Shown one piece after another: positions 8,837 through 16,859 of a stretch of DNA of 64,000 bases. Position 1 is the stretch's first letter. Each line of letters starts with the position of its first letter. This DNA is from DATBRC01 sp036560485 (lineage in GTDB: Bacteria; Pseudomonadota; Gammaproteobacteria; Burkholderiales; Burkholderiaceae_D): assembly GCA_036560485.1 (NCBI GenBank), contig DATBRC010000055.1, forward strand, positions 12,507 to 76,506. Direction: 5' to 3'. The notes beneath the pieces are model-generated. The model worked only from the letters and a program-made list of their open reading frames with translations. It did no database searches and was not told the DNA's origin. A program made the translations under genes and the position numbers.

Positions 8837-9264
8837 ATGAGAATCCGTTTTAATCAATTTAAAGAATGAGAATTCAGCTCACACATTTGCATCGAATGTA
8901 GATGCTGCTGAAAATTCTACAAGGCAATAAATCCAATAATATTTTGCGCACACTTCTAGAAATTGCCTTACTGCATTAGGGCTATAGCATAAAGAAATCT
9001 TAAAACATGTTACATCACAGACATTGCCATTTTTGCATTTGAGAATCAATGCCATATTTATGGGGTATGTAACCATCTTAGTGTGTCATACGTAACAAAT
9101 CAATGACATATTCATGGCATATGCCTTACTTTTGGTTACTATTTGTAGTCCATACTATTTATAAACCATAACGTTTTTTTATGAATTGTTGATGACATAA
9201 CTTAATGGCAGGTAATAACAATGGCTGGATAGGTGCTGGAGTGAAAATTGTGACTGATGCATGG
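8837..9264. other. Gene-free AT-rich stretch upstream of the response regulator
   Basis: About 430 bases with no coding signal. It must contain the minus-strand promoter of the response regulator. The only structure seen is the pair of direct repeats at 9047-9123. Confidence 0.55.
9047..9123. repeat. Imperfect 23-bp direct repeat pair
   Basis: Copies at 9047-9069 and 9101-9123 share 19 of 23 bases, both starting CAATG and containing CATATT and ATGG; their starts are 54 bp apart (about five helical turns). They may be paired regulator sites upstream of the response regulator gene. Confidence 0.5.
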
Positions 9265-9702
9265 TTAGCGTTTTCCACATTCCAACTCATATTTTTCCTC
9301 TGCACGGTGCACTTTTCGTTTTGCGCTTTCCTGCTTTTTCACACTCGCGTTTGCAGCATCTTCATTGCTCCATTTTTTCTTCAGTTCCAATGAAGCGCAC
9401 TTTTTCTTTTTGCCGGCGGCGGTTTTCATCAGCTTTTCTTGCTGTTTGTCTTCTGCAGCTTCTCTTTTATGGCGTGCAGTTTCAAGCTCTTTCAGTTGTT
9501 TTTTTTCCTGCGTATTCTGTTCCTTGGCTTTAGCGATATCCGATGCAGCGCTCGTACTGGTTTTATTTCCTAAATCAACAGACTTCCCTGTAGCACAAGG
9601 TGCATCGCTATAGGTGATTTTGTCGCCGGCTTCGCATTTGTAGACGGCAAGTGCAGGGAAAGAAAAGGAAAGCAATAAAGAGGCAAATAGGAGTCGGCGC
9701 AT
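9265..9702 (-). CDS. Secreted DUF4124-type protein with charged tail
   Basis: 145 residues. A signal peptide (MRRLLFASLLLSFSFPALA) is followed by VYKCEAGDKITYSDAPC, the short cysteine-containing DUF4124 motif common in proteobacterial envelope proteins. The rest (about 50-145) is very rich in Lys, Glu, Ala and Gln with coiled-coil character and two further cysteines. It is likely periplasmic; its function is unknown. It stands alone on the minus strand: the next upstream gene is the unrelated FAD oxidase, from which it is separated by the inverted-repeat element at 9729-9839. Confidence 0.8.
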   Translation of the reverse strand: MRRLLFASLLLSFSFPALAVYKCEAGDKITYSDAPCATGKSVDLGNKTSTSAASDIAKAKEQNTQEKKQLKELETARHKREAAEDKQQEKLMKTAAGKKKKCASLELKKKWSNEDAANASVKKQESAKRKVHRAEEKYELECGKR

Positions 9703-9728
9703 ATATCTAATTTGGAATTTTTATTAAA

Positions 9729-9839
9729 GAAACTTTGATTAAGTTACTGCGCGCCGCAAACCGGAGCCCGCGATGCTCACCGTACAGCTGCGCTTCTTAA
9801 CTCCAGCTTGCATTGCTCGCTACACTTAATCAGAGTTTC
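9729..9839. repeat. 111-bp element with 16-bp terminal inverted repeats
   Basis: GAAACTTTGATTAAGT at 9729-9744 is the reverse complement of 9824-9839 except for one position (G-U compatible on one strand). The 79-bp interior is GC-richer than its surroundings and holds no gene. The right end stops one base short of the FAD oxidase stop codon. It could be a miniature inverted-repeat element or a long-stem terminator-like structure of the FAD oxidase transcript. Confidence 0.6.
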
Positions 9840-9840
9840 C

Positions 9841-11247
9841 CTAAAGAACTTTGCCAGGATTCATGATGTTTGACGGATCGAACGCGTGTTTGATGGATTG
9901 CATAAGCTGGATTTCAACGTCGGATTTATAGCGACGTATCTCATCACGCTTTAAAGCACCCAACCCATGCTCGGCTGAAATCGAGCCACCGAATTGATGA
10001 ACGCTGTCATGCACAACACGGTTGACATCGGATTGACGCGCAATGAAGGCATCGTTCTGTTCTCCCTCTGGTGCTGAAACGTTGTAATGCAGATTGCCAT
10101 CGCCCAGATGGCCGAAGGTCACCATGCGGCAGCCGGGAAATTGATCATGCAGTTGATGATCAGTTGCTGAAATAAATTCGCCAATGTGTGAGATCGGTAT
10201 CGAAATATCGTGTTTGATGTTTTTTCCTTCCTGCGCCTGAGCCAACGGAATATGCTCACGTAGTTGCCATAGAGCTTGTGATTGTGCGATGGAAGTCGCG
10301 ACGACAGCATCGTGGATAATGCCTTGTTCCAATCCGCTGGTGATGACCTGTTCGAACATGGTGGCTGCATGCTCGGCGGATTCATTGTCCGACAATTCCA
10401 TCAACACATATTGTGCAGACGCTTGAGGAAACGGCATGCGGATGGCGGGGAAGTGTTGATGCACAAGCTTCAGGCAAAAATCGGACATCAGTTCAAAACC
10501 TGTCAGTAGCGCACCGCAATGATCTTGTGCGAGCGACAGCAATTTAAGTGCATCGTCAGGTGTATGCATGGCGACGAGTGCAGTCAACTGCGCTTGCGGC
10601 TGCGGGAAAAGCTTCAGCACGGCGGCAGTGATAATGCCAAGTGTTCCCTCTGCGCCGATATACAAATCACGCAGATCGTAACCGGTATTGTCTTTGCGCA
10701 GCCCGCGCAAGCCATTCCATATGTTGCCTTGTGCGGTCACTACTTCGAGGCCGAGGCAAAGATCGCGCGCATTGCCATATCGAAGCACCGCAGTACCGCC
10801 GGCATTGGTCGATAAATTGCCGCCGATGGTGCAACTGCCTTCCGCTGCAAGGGAGAGGGGGAATAGTCGCGCAGCATCAGCTGCCGCCTGTTGCACATTT
10901 TGCAGAATGCAGCCCGACTCTACCATCATCGTATTGTTGATGGCATCGACATTGCGAATACGATTGAGCCGAGTCAGCGACAGCACAATCGCATTGCCTT
11001 GCAAGTCGGGGATACTGCCGAGCACCAATCCGGTATTGCCACCTTGTGGCACGATCGGTATGTGATATTGGTTGCACAGTCGGACGATGATGGCAACTTC
11101 TTGCGTCGATCCTGGCTTGATGATGGCAAGCGCTTTGCCGGTTGCGCGTTGACGCCAGTCGGTCAAATAGGGCGCGATATCTGTTTCATTCGTCAGTACA
11201 TAATCTGTACCGATTGATTTGCGGCAGTCATTTAAGAATTGGCTCAT
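9841..11247 (-). CDS. FAD-linked oxidase, GlcD / D-2-hydroxyglutarate dehydrogenase type
   Basis: 468 residues. The N-terminal PCMH-type FAD-binding domain (about 35-215) shows VPQGGNTGLV and the glycine-rich GSCTIGGNLSTNAGG. The C-terminal FAD-oxidase domain (about 220-466) carries VTFGHLGDGNLHYN, SAEHGLG and a terminal NPGKVL, all typical of D-2-hydroxy-acid dehydrogenases. It oxidises a D-2-hydroxy acid, probably passing electrons to a flavoprotein or quinone; the substrate (2-hydroxyglutarate, lactate or glycolate) cannot be told. It is the last gene of a tight minus-strand operon, its ATG overlapping the end of the DUF2069 gene by 4 bp. Confidence 0.88.
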   Translation of the reverse strand: MSQFLNDCRKSIGTDYVLTNETDIAPYLTDWRQRATGKALAIIKPGSTQEVAIIVRLCNQYHIPIVPQGGNTGLVLGSIPDLQGNAIVLSLTRLNRIRNVDAINNTMMVESGCILQNVQQAAADAARLFPLSLAAEGSCTIGGNLSTNAGGTAVLRYGNARDLCLGLEVVTAQGNIWNGLRGLRKDNTGYDLRDLYIGAEGTLGIITAAVLKLFPQPQAQLTALVAMHTPDDALKLLSLAQDHCGALLTGFELMSDFCLKLVHQHFPAIRMPFPQASAQYVLMELSDNESAEHAATMFEQVITSGLEQGIIHDAVVATSIAQSQALWQLREHIPLAQAQEGKNIKHDISIPISHIGEFISATDHQLHDQFPGCRMVTFGHLGDGNLHYNVSAPEGEQNDAFIARQSDVNRVVHDSVHQFGGSISAEHGLGALKRDEIRRYKSDVEIQLMQSIKHAFDPSNIMNPGKVL

Positions 11248-11645
11248 TTCGATGTTGATGCTTTTTGAATGGCTTGCTTTGCCAATTCCTTGGCTGCTTT
11301 TTTATACGGCTTCAGATAGAGGATCGTGCAGAAGAAATAGATGCACACTAACACTACCTCCACCCATCCCAACATGGCGGATAGCCATACCCTGTCACTG
11401 GTTGCACGGACGATCCCTTCGGTGAAATAAATCAGGATCAACATCGATGTCCATTGCAAGGTATAGACATCACGTTTCAATACACCGCGTAACGGAACCA
11501 GCAGAGGCAGCACTTTCAAAACCATCCAGGAGCCTTCGGGACGCAAAGGTGCAAGCACCAATTCCCATGCGACGCATAAAGCGATGAGTGCAAGCAGACT
11601 GCCGACGGCCCCGTAGTAATAAAATTTTTGCGCAGAAGTTTGCAT
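11244..11645 (-). CDS. DUF2069 inner-membrane protein
   Basis: 133 residues with about four predicted membrane helices (near 10-30, 42-56, 63-80, 88-110) and a basic, lysine-rich cytoplasmic tail. It matches the small DUF2069 family by pattern; no function is known. It starts within the stop codon of wrbA (TGATG overlap) and ends within the start of the FAD oxidase, so the three are translationally coupled. Confidence 0.82.
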   Translation of the reverse strand: MQTSAQKFYYYGAVGSLLALIALCVAWELVLAPLRPEGSWMVLKVLPLLVPLRGVLKRDVYTLQWTSMLILIYFTEGIVRATSDRVWLSAMLGWVEVVLVCIYFFCTILYLKPYKKAAKELAKQAIQKASTSK

Positions 11646-12253
11646 CAGGCACTCCGTAACTTTTGTGCTGTCTCCGCCAAGCGCCGCCCGAGTGCGATGG
11701 CGAGTGTTTTCGTGTCATTCGAAATTGGATGCGAGCCGTTCAGGCCGGACCAATGGCTTGCTCCGTACGGCGTGCCGCCTGATTCGGTCGTCATCAGTTC
11801 TGGCAGTGTGTAAGGCACGCCAAGCACGATCATGCCGTGATGCAGAAGCGGCAGCATCATGGACAGCAACGTCGATTCCTGACCGCCATGCAGACTACCG
11901 GTTGACGTAAAAACGCAAGCAGGTTTCCCGCTCAAGGTCCCGGACAGCCACTGTGCCGAGGTTCCATCCCAAAAGTATTTCATGGCCGATGCCATGTTGC
12001 CGAATCGGGTTGGTGAGCCTAATGCCAAGCCATCGCATTGTTCCAGATCACCCAATTCGACATAAGGCGCGCCTTCCACAGGGATATCTGGCTCGGTTGC
12101 TTCCGCTACAGTGGATACCGCCGGCACAGTACGAAGCCGTGCATCGCAACCGGGTACACTTTCAATACCTTGCGCAATCAGTTCCGCCAGTTTTTTGGTG
12201 GAGCCGTGACGGGAATAGAACAAAACGAGAATAGTAAGGTTGCGTGTCATCAT
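11645..12253 (-). CDS. wrbA: NAD(P)H:quinone oxidoreductase, WrbA-like flavodoxin-fold protein
   Basis: 202 residues, the family's usual length. It binds FMN and reduces quinones by two electrons, avoiding semiquinone radicals. The FMN phosphate loop is YSRHGSTKKLA near the N-terminus; GSPTRFGNMASAMKYFWD and the TSTGSLHGGQESTLLS segment are WrbA hallmarks. The start is the first of two adjacent Mets before TRNLTILVLFYS; the open frame extends 65 codons further, but that stretch is not WrbA-like and would overlap the divergent yihY gene. A TATAAT box lies seven bases upstream of the ATG (12266-12261) and there is no ribosome site. It heads an overlapping operon with the DUF2069 protein and the FAD oxidase. 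Confidence 0.9.
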   Translation of the reverse strand: MMTRNLTILVLFYSRHGSTKKLAELIAQGIESVPGCDARLRTVPAVSTVAEATEPDIPVEGAPYVELGDLEQCDGLALGSPTRFGNMASAMKYFWDGTSAQWLSGTLSGKPACVFTSTGSLHGGQESTLLSMMLPLLHHGMIVLGVPYTLPELMTTESGGTPYGASHWSGLNGSHPISNDTKTLAIALGRRLAETAQKLRSA

Positions 12254-12306
12254 AATTGATATTATAGGGCGCTTTATCCATCCATATTCGTTTCGCCAAT
12301 CGCCAA

Positions 12307-13569
12307 ATGTTATCAACAAAAATAGAAAGACTGCGCGGCCTGACTTGGTCGCAGGTACGTAACCTGTATCAATTTGCGGTCCGCCGGGTAAACGAAGAAC
12401 ATTTACCGCAAGTGGCGGGCAGTCTGACATTTGCGACGGTTTTGGCATTAGTGCCAGTGGTCACCATTGCATTCGCCATATTTACGGCATTTCCGATTTT
12501 CAATACTTTTCGCACATCGCTAGAGGCGTATTTCATCCAGAATCTGATGCCCAAGGCGATCGCTGACACCATTCTTTACTACCTCAACTTATTTGCATCC
12601 AAGTCAAAAGGGGTGTCGGCAATTGGCAGTGTGATGCTGATCGTGACTGCTATCACGACAATGCGCATGATCGAGCGCGTGTTTAACCAGATTTGGCGCG
12701 TCAAGACCAAGCGTCCATTGTCGCGCAGCGTTTTAGTATATTGGGCTACCGTAACGCTTGGTCCGCTTTTGATCGGCATGTCGATCACGCTCACATCAAA
12801 TCTGTTCAAGGCGACGCATGGTGTCGTCATGCCGATTTCACTGGTCAGCGCTGTATTCTCTACGTGTGCATCCATTCTGCTGACGACAGGTGCATATACC
12901 TTGCTGTATGTGGTGATCCCGAATCGTCTGGTGGATTGGCGCGATGCCGCTTGGGGAGGTTTGCTGGCAGCCGTTGCCTTTGAAATTGCAAAGCGGTTAT
13001 TTGCGGTCTACATCACAAAATTCCCTACCTATACCATGGTGTATGGCGCGATCGCGGCGATACCGATTTTTCTGGTCTGGATTTATCTGTTCTGGATGAT
13101 TACCTTGGTAGGTGCAGTGCTGGCAGCGGCATTGCCGGTTGTGAAATATGAACGTTGGTGGAAAGTGGAGTCACCCGGCAGTGCATTTATCGATGCGATG
13201 GTGGTGCTGCAGGTTTTGTATGATGCCAGAACGTCTGCTTCAACTGCAGAAGTCAATGTCACCAAGATCCGCGCCAAAACGCGGCTCGGGTTTGACGAGG
13301 CGGAAAAACTGCTGCAAAAAATGCTGGATGCCGGCTGGGTCGGTTGCTACAAACCGGAAGTGCCGCTGCATGCACAATGGGGCAAGCACATTACGGAAGG
13401 ATTGGATCGTTGGATCTTGCTAGCCAATCCTGAACAATTGAAACTGGCGGATGTTTATCGGCTCTTTGTGTTTAATGCGCCTGCCAATAATGCATTGGCC
13501 AGGCAAGTTGAGACAGCGATTGAGCAAGGGTTGAATCAGACATTAGCGGAACATTTTTATCAACGCTGA
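12307..13569 (+). CDS. YihY/UPF0761 family inner-membrane protein
   Basis: 420 residues. The first 300 or so form the YihY (formerly BrkB or 'RNase BN') membrane domain with about six helices, including the typical VNEEHLPQVAGSLTFATVLALVP entry and VYGAIAAIPIFLVWIYLFW. The remaining 120 residues look like a soluble winged-helix-like tail (KIRAKTRLGFDEAEKLLQKML). The old RNase BN label for this family is wrong; its function is unresolved. It is divergent from wrbA with about 50 bp between them. Confidence 0.88.
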   Translation: MLSTKIERLRGLTWSQVRNLYQFAVRRVNEEHLPQVAGSLTFATVLALVPVVTIAFAIFTAFPIFNTFRTSLEAYFIQNLMPKAIADTILYYLNLFASKSKGVSAIGSVMLIVTAITTMRMIERVFNQIWRVKTKRPLSRSVLVYWATVTLGPLLIGMSITLTSNLFKATHGVVMPISLVSAVFSTCASILLTTGAYTLLYVVIPNRLVDWRDAAWGGLLAAVAFEIAKRLFAVYITKFPTYTMVYGAIAAIPIFLVWIYLFWMITLVGAVLAAALPVVKYERWWKVESPGSAFIDAMVVLQVLYDARTSASTAEVNVTKIRAKTRLGFDEAEKLLQKMLDAGWVGCYKPEVPLHAQWGKHITEGLDRWILLANPEQLKLADVYRLFVFNAPANNALARQVETAIEQGLNQTLAEHFYQR

Positions 13570-13587
13570 TTGGGAGCGCCTAACAAA

Positions 13588-13902
13588 TCAAAACGCAATT
13601 TTTCCTATCCACAGCTGCCAATACATGACCCAATCTCCCATCAGTGAATAGAGCGGATACTGAAATGTGGCGGGCCGGTTTTTTTCAAACATGAAATGGC
13701 CGATCCATGCAAAGCCATAACCGGAAATTGGCATGCCGAGCAGCCACCATGCGCTACCTGTGATAAATACTTCCGCAAAACAGATCAGTACGAGAGTCGA
13801 CCCGATGAAATGAAGAGCGCGGCATGTGCGATTGGCATGCTGGCTTAAATAGAATGGGTAGAATTCGGCAAAGCTTTTGTATTGTTTAATATCGGTGTTC
13901 AC
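13588..13902 (-). CDS. Mpo1-like (DUF962) membrane protein
   Basis: 104 residues from a GTG start with a strong ribosome site (GGGAGGA, five bases upstream). The conserved pieces are FYLSQHANRTCRALHFIGS near the N-terminus and GHFMFEKNRPATFQYPLYS, with histidines that bind Fe2+ in yeast Mpo1, an alpha-oxidation dioxygenase acting on 2-hydroxy fatty acids. About three or four helices are predicted. Its bacterial role is unproven. It is convergent with yihY and lies just downstream of the alpha/beta hydrolase gene. Confidence 0.82.
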   Translation of the reverse strand: MNTDIKQYKSFAEFYPFYLSQHANRTCRALHFIGSTLVLICFAEVFITGSAWWLLGMPISGYGFAWIGHFMFEKNRPATFQYPLYSLMGDWVMYWQLWIGKIAF

Positions 13903-13947
13903 AATATTCCTCCCTATAAATACGCATCTCAATGTAATTCGTTAGTC

Positions 13948-14754
13948 TTATTTTCTTGCAAATGCAAACAAGGTATCCAGAACGGCATCAGGCTGTTCCG
14001 CCATCAGATCGTGGCCGCAATTTTCTACTTTAACCATAGTTGCGTGTGGTATCGCCTTGACGAGTGTCGCAGTCGATTTGGATGGCGTCATGACATCCTG
14101 CTTCCCCGATAAAAATAACGCGGGACATGCCACGGATTTTGCTGCGGTCTCACCATTCGCATAATTATTGCAAGCGGAAAAATCGGTATAAAAAACGTGA
14201 TCAGGATTAATTTGTGAGATACGTTGCATCAAGCGCTGCGCTCCACCCATTACATAGAATCCCGGTCCGGGGCTGGCTGGTTTTTGCGCGATGGATGAAT
14301 GTGACCAGATATTGACCATATCGATTGCTGCAGGCTCGTCATTCTTGGCGGTATCAAGTAATGCTGGCGATACGCTCATTGGATAGGCAGTTCCGACCAA
14401 AGCCAGCTTGGATATCCGTTGTGGAGCCTTGACACAGGTTTCCAGTGCGATCAATGAACCCATGCTGTGGCCAATCAACGTTGCTTTTTGCACGCCTGCA
14501 GCATCAAGTACGGCGAGCAACCAATCAGCCATCGCTTCGATGCTGGTGAGTGCCGTACCTTTGCTGCGTCCATGTCCCGGGAGATCTACCGCGAGTACGC
14601 CGAATCCATGATGCGCAAAATATCGTGTCTGCAGTATCCAGACAGAGTGATCATGCTGCGCGCCATGAATAAAAACAGCAGTAGGCAGCGCCGCATCGAA
14701 CGCTTTGCCGCCGGTGTAGCAATAGGCATCATGTTCTTGAATAGTGACGAGCAT
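13948..14754 (-). CDS. Alpha/beta hydrolase
   Basis: 268 residues. The oxyanion region is FIHGAQHDHSVW, then DLPGHGRS, the nucleophile elbow GHSMGS (Ser near 110), an acid near GKQDVMT, and the final His in ENCGHDLMAE. The whole catalytic triad is therefore present. The substrate is unknown; it could be an esterase or a C-C hydrolase. It begins one base after the metY stop codon, so the two form an operon; a link to methionine metabolism is possible but only inferred from position. Confidence 0.88.
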   Translation of the reverse strand: MLVTIQEHDAYCYTGGKAFDAALPTAVFIHGAQHDHSVWILQTRYFAHHGFGVLAVDLPGHGRSKGTALTSIEAMADWLLAVLDAAGVQKATLIGHSMGSLIALETCVKAPQRISKLALVGTAYPMSVSPALLDTAKNDEPAAIDMVNIWSHSSIAQKPASPGPGFYVMGGAQRLMQRISQINPDHVFYTDFSACNNYANGETAAKSVACPALFLSGKQDVMTPSKSTATLVKAIPHATMVKVENCGHDLMAEQPDAVLDTLFAFARK

Positions 14755-14755
14755 A

Positions 14756-16066
14756 TCAAGCGCCTTTCTGGGCTGCTTTCAAGCCGCGACTTAAATCTTC
14801 AATCAAGTCATCGACATCTTCAAGACCAACTGACAGGCGCATTGTGCCTTCTGTGATACCTGCGGCTGCCAGTTGTTCCGCTGGCACACGGAAATGCGTG
14901 GTTGATGCCGGATGAATGACCAGCGACTTGGCATCGCCGACATTGGCGAGATGCGAAAAGATTTTCAGCGATTCGACAAAACGTCTACCAGCGGCGCGGT
15001 CACCCTTGATGCTGAATGAAAATACGGCGCTACAGCCTTTTGGCAGCAAGGTTTTGGCCAATGCATAATCCGGATGCGACGTGAGTTCCGGATACGATAC
15101 CGATTCGACAGCAGGATTGGCTGCCAGGAATTCCACGACTTTGCGCGTGTTGGCGACATGCCTGTCCATTCTCAATGCAAGCGTCTCAATTCCTTGCAAT
15201 ATTGCGAACGCATTATGCGGACTCATCACGGCGCCGAAATCGCGCAAGCCTTCGCGTCTTGCGCGCAGCGAGAAGGGCGCAACAGTGGATTCTTCAGAAA
15301 ACACCATGCCGTGGAAGCCATCATACGGTTCGCATAATTCTGCAAAGTGACCGGTCTTTTCATATGCTTGTTGCCAATCGAACGTGCCGCCATCGATCAG
15401 CAGTCCACCCATTGCCGTGCCGTGACCGCACAAGAATTTAGTCGCCGAATGAAAAATCAGATCTGCCCCATGATCGAAAGGACGCAACAGATAAGGCGTG
15501 GTAAACGTCGAATCGACCATCAGCGGCAAGTAGTGCTCATGCGCAATGGCGGCGATTTGTGGAATATCAAGGACATCGAGCCCGGGATTGCCTAAAGTTT
15601 CTCCAAACAGAATTTTTGTATTGGGCCGTATTGCATTGCGCCATGCATCCAGGTTGCGCGGATCGACAAAAGTAGTGTCGATACCGAAACGCTTCATGGT
15701 GTAAGCGAGCAAGTTGTGCGAGCCGCCATACAGTGCACGCGAAGCAACAATATGCGAACCTGCGCTTGCAATTGTTGCCAATGCAAGATGCATCGCTGCT
15801 TGACCGCTTGCTGTTGCAATGCCTGCGACGCCACCCTCCAATGCTGCAATGCGTTCTTCCAATACGGCATTGGTTGGGTTGGAGATGCGGGAATAAACAT
15901 GGCCTGATCGTTCCATGTTGAAAAGTGAAGCGGCGTGGTCGGAGTCTTTGAAGACATACGATGTCGTCAAATAGATCGGCGTTGCACGCGCGCCAGTTGC
16001 AGGGTCGGGCGCTGCACCTGCGTGCAAGGCAAGCGTGTCAAAGGCTGGATATTTGGGTGCGCTCAT
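14756..16066 (-). CDS. metY: O-acetylhomoserine sulfhydrylase / aminocarboxypropyltransferase (MetY)
   Basis: 436 residues, PLP-dependent Cys/Met metabolism family. It joins O-acetylhomoserine with sulfide to give homocysteine. The N-terminus (FDTLALHAGAAPDPATGARA) and the length are typical of MetY rather than of the shorter MetB/MetZ. The PLP lysine lies in HSATKFLCGHG; YSRISNPT and SGQAAMHLA are conserved. The start was placed at MSAPKYP, preceded by AGGA ten bases upstream; the 48 extra upstream codons do not resemble the family. The alpha/beta hydrolase follows directly. The 169-bp divergent gap to the CBS gene showed no riboswitch core such as the one before metZ. Confidence 0.92.
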   Translation of the reverse strand: MSAPKYPAFDTLALHAGAAPDPATGARATPIYLTTSYVFKDSDHAASLFNMERSGHVYSRISNPTNAVLEERIAALEGGVAGIATASGQAAMHLALATIASAGSHIVASRALYGGSHNLLAYTMKRFGIDTTFVDPRNLDAWRNAIRPNTKILFGETLGNPGLDVLDIPQIAAIAHEHYLPLMVDSTFTTPYLLRPFDHGADLIFHSATKFLCGHGTAMGGLLIDGGTFDWQQAYEKTGHFAELCEPYDGFHGMVFSEESTVAPFSLRARREGLRDFGAVMSPHNAFAILQGIETLALRMDRHVANTRKVVEFLAANPAVESVSYPELTSHPDYALAKTLLPKGCSAVFSFSIKGDRAAGRRFVESLKIFSHLANVGDAKSLVIHPASTTHFRVPAEQLAAAGITEGTMRLSVGLEDVDDLIEDLSRGLKAAQKGA

Positions 16067-16235
16067 ATCGTTTTTATCCTGGGAACTATAATAAGATGAA
16101 TGATGACGCTGTTTTAAGAATCGTAGCACTGAATGTTGCGGATTGGCGTAATGCGGTTCGCCTAGATTTTTTGCGCCAGTTAAGCTACATTGCAGATGTA
16201 AGAACAACAACTACGACTATTACGCGAGGTGAGCC

Positions 16236-16685
16236 ATGAAAGTATCCGAAATCCTGAAAGTCAAAGGCGATATCCTCTATACCGTCAAGCCTGACAGCCC
16301 GATTGCCGATGCCGTAAGCACGATGGCAGAAAAGGACATTGGCTCGTTGGTGGTGATGGAATATGGCGAACTGGTCGGTATGCTGAGTTTTCGTGAGGTC
16401 ATGAAGGCACTGCACGCCAATAACGGATCGGTCGGCAGCGGCACCGTGCGCAAGCATATGGATGACCATCCCATCACGATTACGCCGGACACGGAAGTCA
16501 ATGAAGTGCGCCGCCTGATGCTGGAGCGGCATGCGCGTTATGTGCCGGTGGTCGATGCCAAGGTGCTGATGGGTGTGATCTCGTTCTACGATGTGGCCAA
16601 AGCTGTGTTTGAAGCGCAAAGCTTTGAAAACAAAATGCTGAAAGCCTATATCCGCGATTGGCCTAGCGAGGAAAATGCTGAATAA
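16236..16685 (+). CDS. CBS-domain pair protein
   Basis: 149 residues made almost only of two CBS motifs: about 8-58 (IADAVSTMAEKDIGSLVVME) and about 75-128 (ITITPDTEVNEVRRLM, then RYVPVVDAKVLMGVIS). Such stand-alone pairs bind adenine nucleotides and sense energy state, usually as dimers; the partner is unknown. It is transcribed divergently from metY and closed by its own terminator. Confidence 0.9.
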   Translation: MKVSEILKVKGDILYTVKPDSPIADAVSTMAEKDIGSLVVMEYGELVGMLSFREVMKALHANNGSVGSGTVRKHMDDHPITITPDTEVNEVRRLMLERHARYVPVVDAKVLMGVISFYDVAKAVFEAQSFENKMLKAYIRDWPSEENAE

Positions 16686-16706
16686 TTGCGTTGTGGTTTA
16701 ATGCCG

Positions 16707-16743
16707 AGCCGTTCATGGTGATGTACATCCTGGACGGCTTTTT
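16707..16743 (+). terminator. Intrinsic terminator after the CBS gene
   Basis: Outer stem AGCCGT/ACGGCT with an inner GATG-TA-CATC hairpin, followed by TTTTT. Confidence 0.75.
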
Positions 16744-16859
16744 CATATCCGAAATAAGTTTGTGAATCCATAAATTCTCTGTACTTTTGGGAAAATGGCC
16801 CGTACAAATGGTCAGTGCCTGCGCCGATAAATTTGCACAACTTCCAACTTGAGATCTCC

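Noticed and set aside
10688..11065. Plus-strand frames of about 100-125 codons opposite the FAD oxidase
   Set aside because: Antisense shadows of a clear gene; no signals and no recognisable product.
16067..16235. Possible riboswitch in the metY / CBS divergent gap
   Set aside because: Searched by eye on the metY strand for GATTT, TTGC and GCTAAA blocks as in the metZ leader; only an AGCTTAA was found, without stem or terminator.
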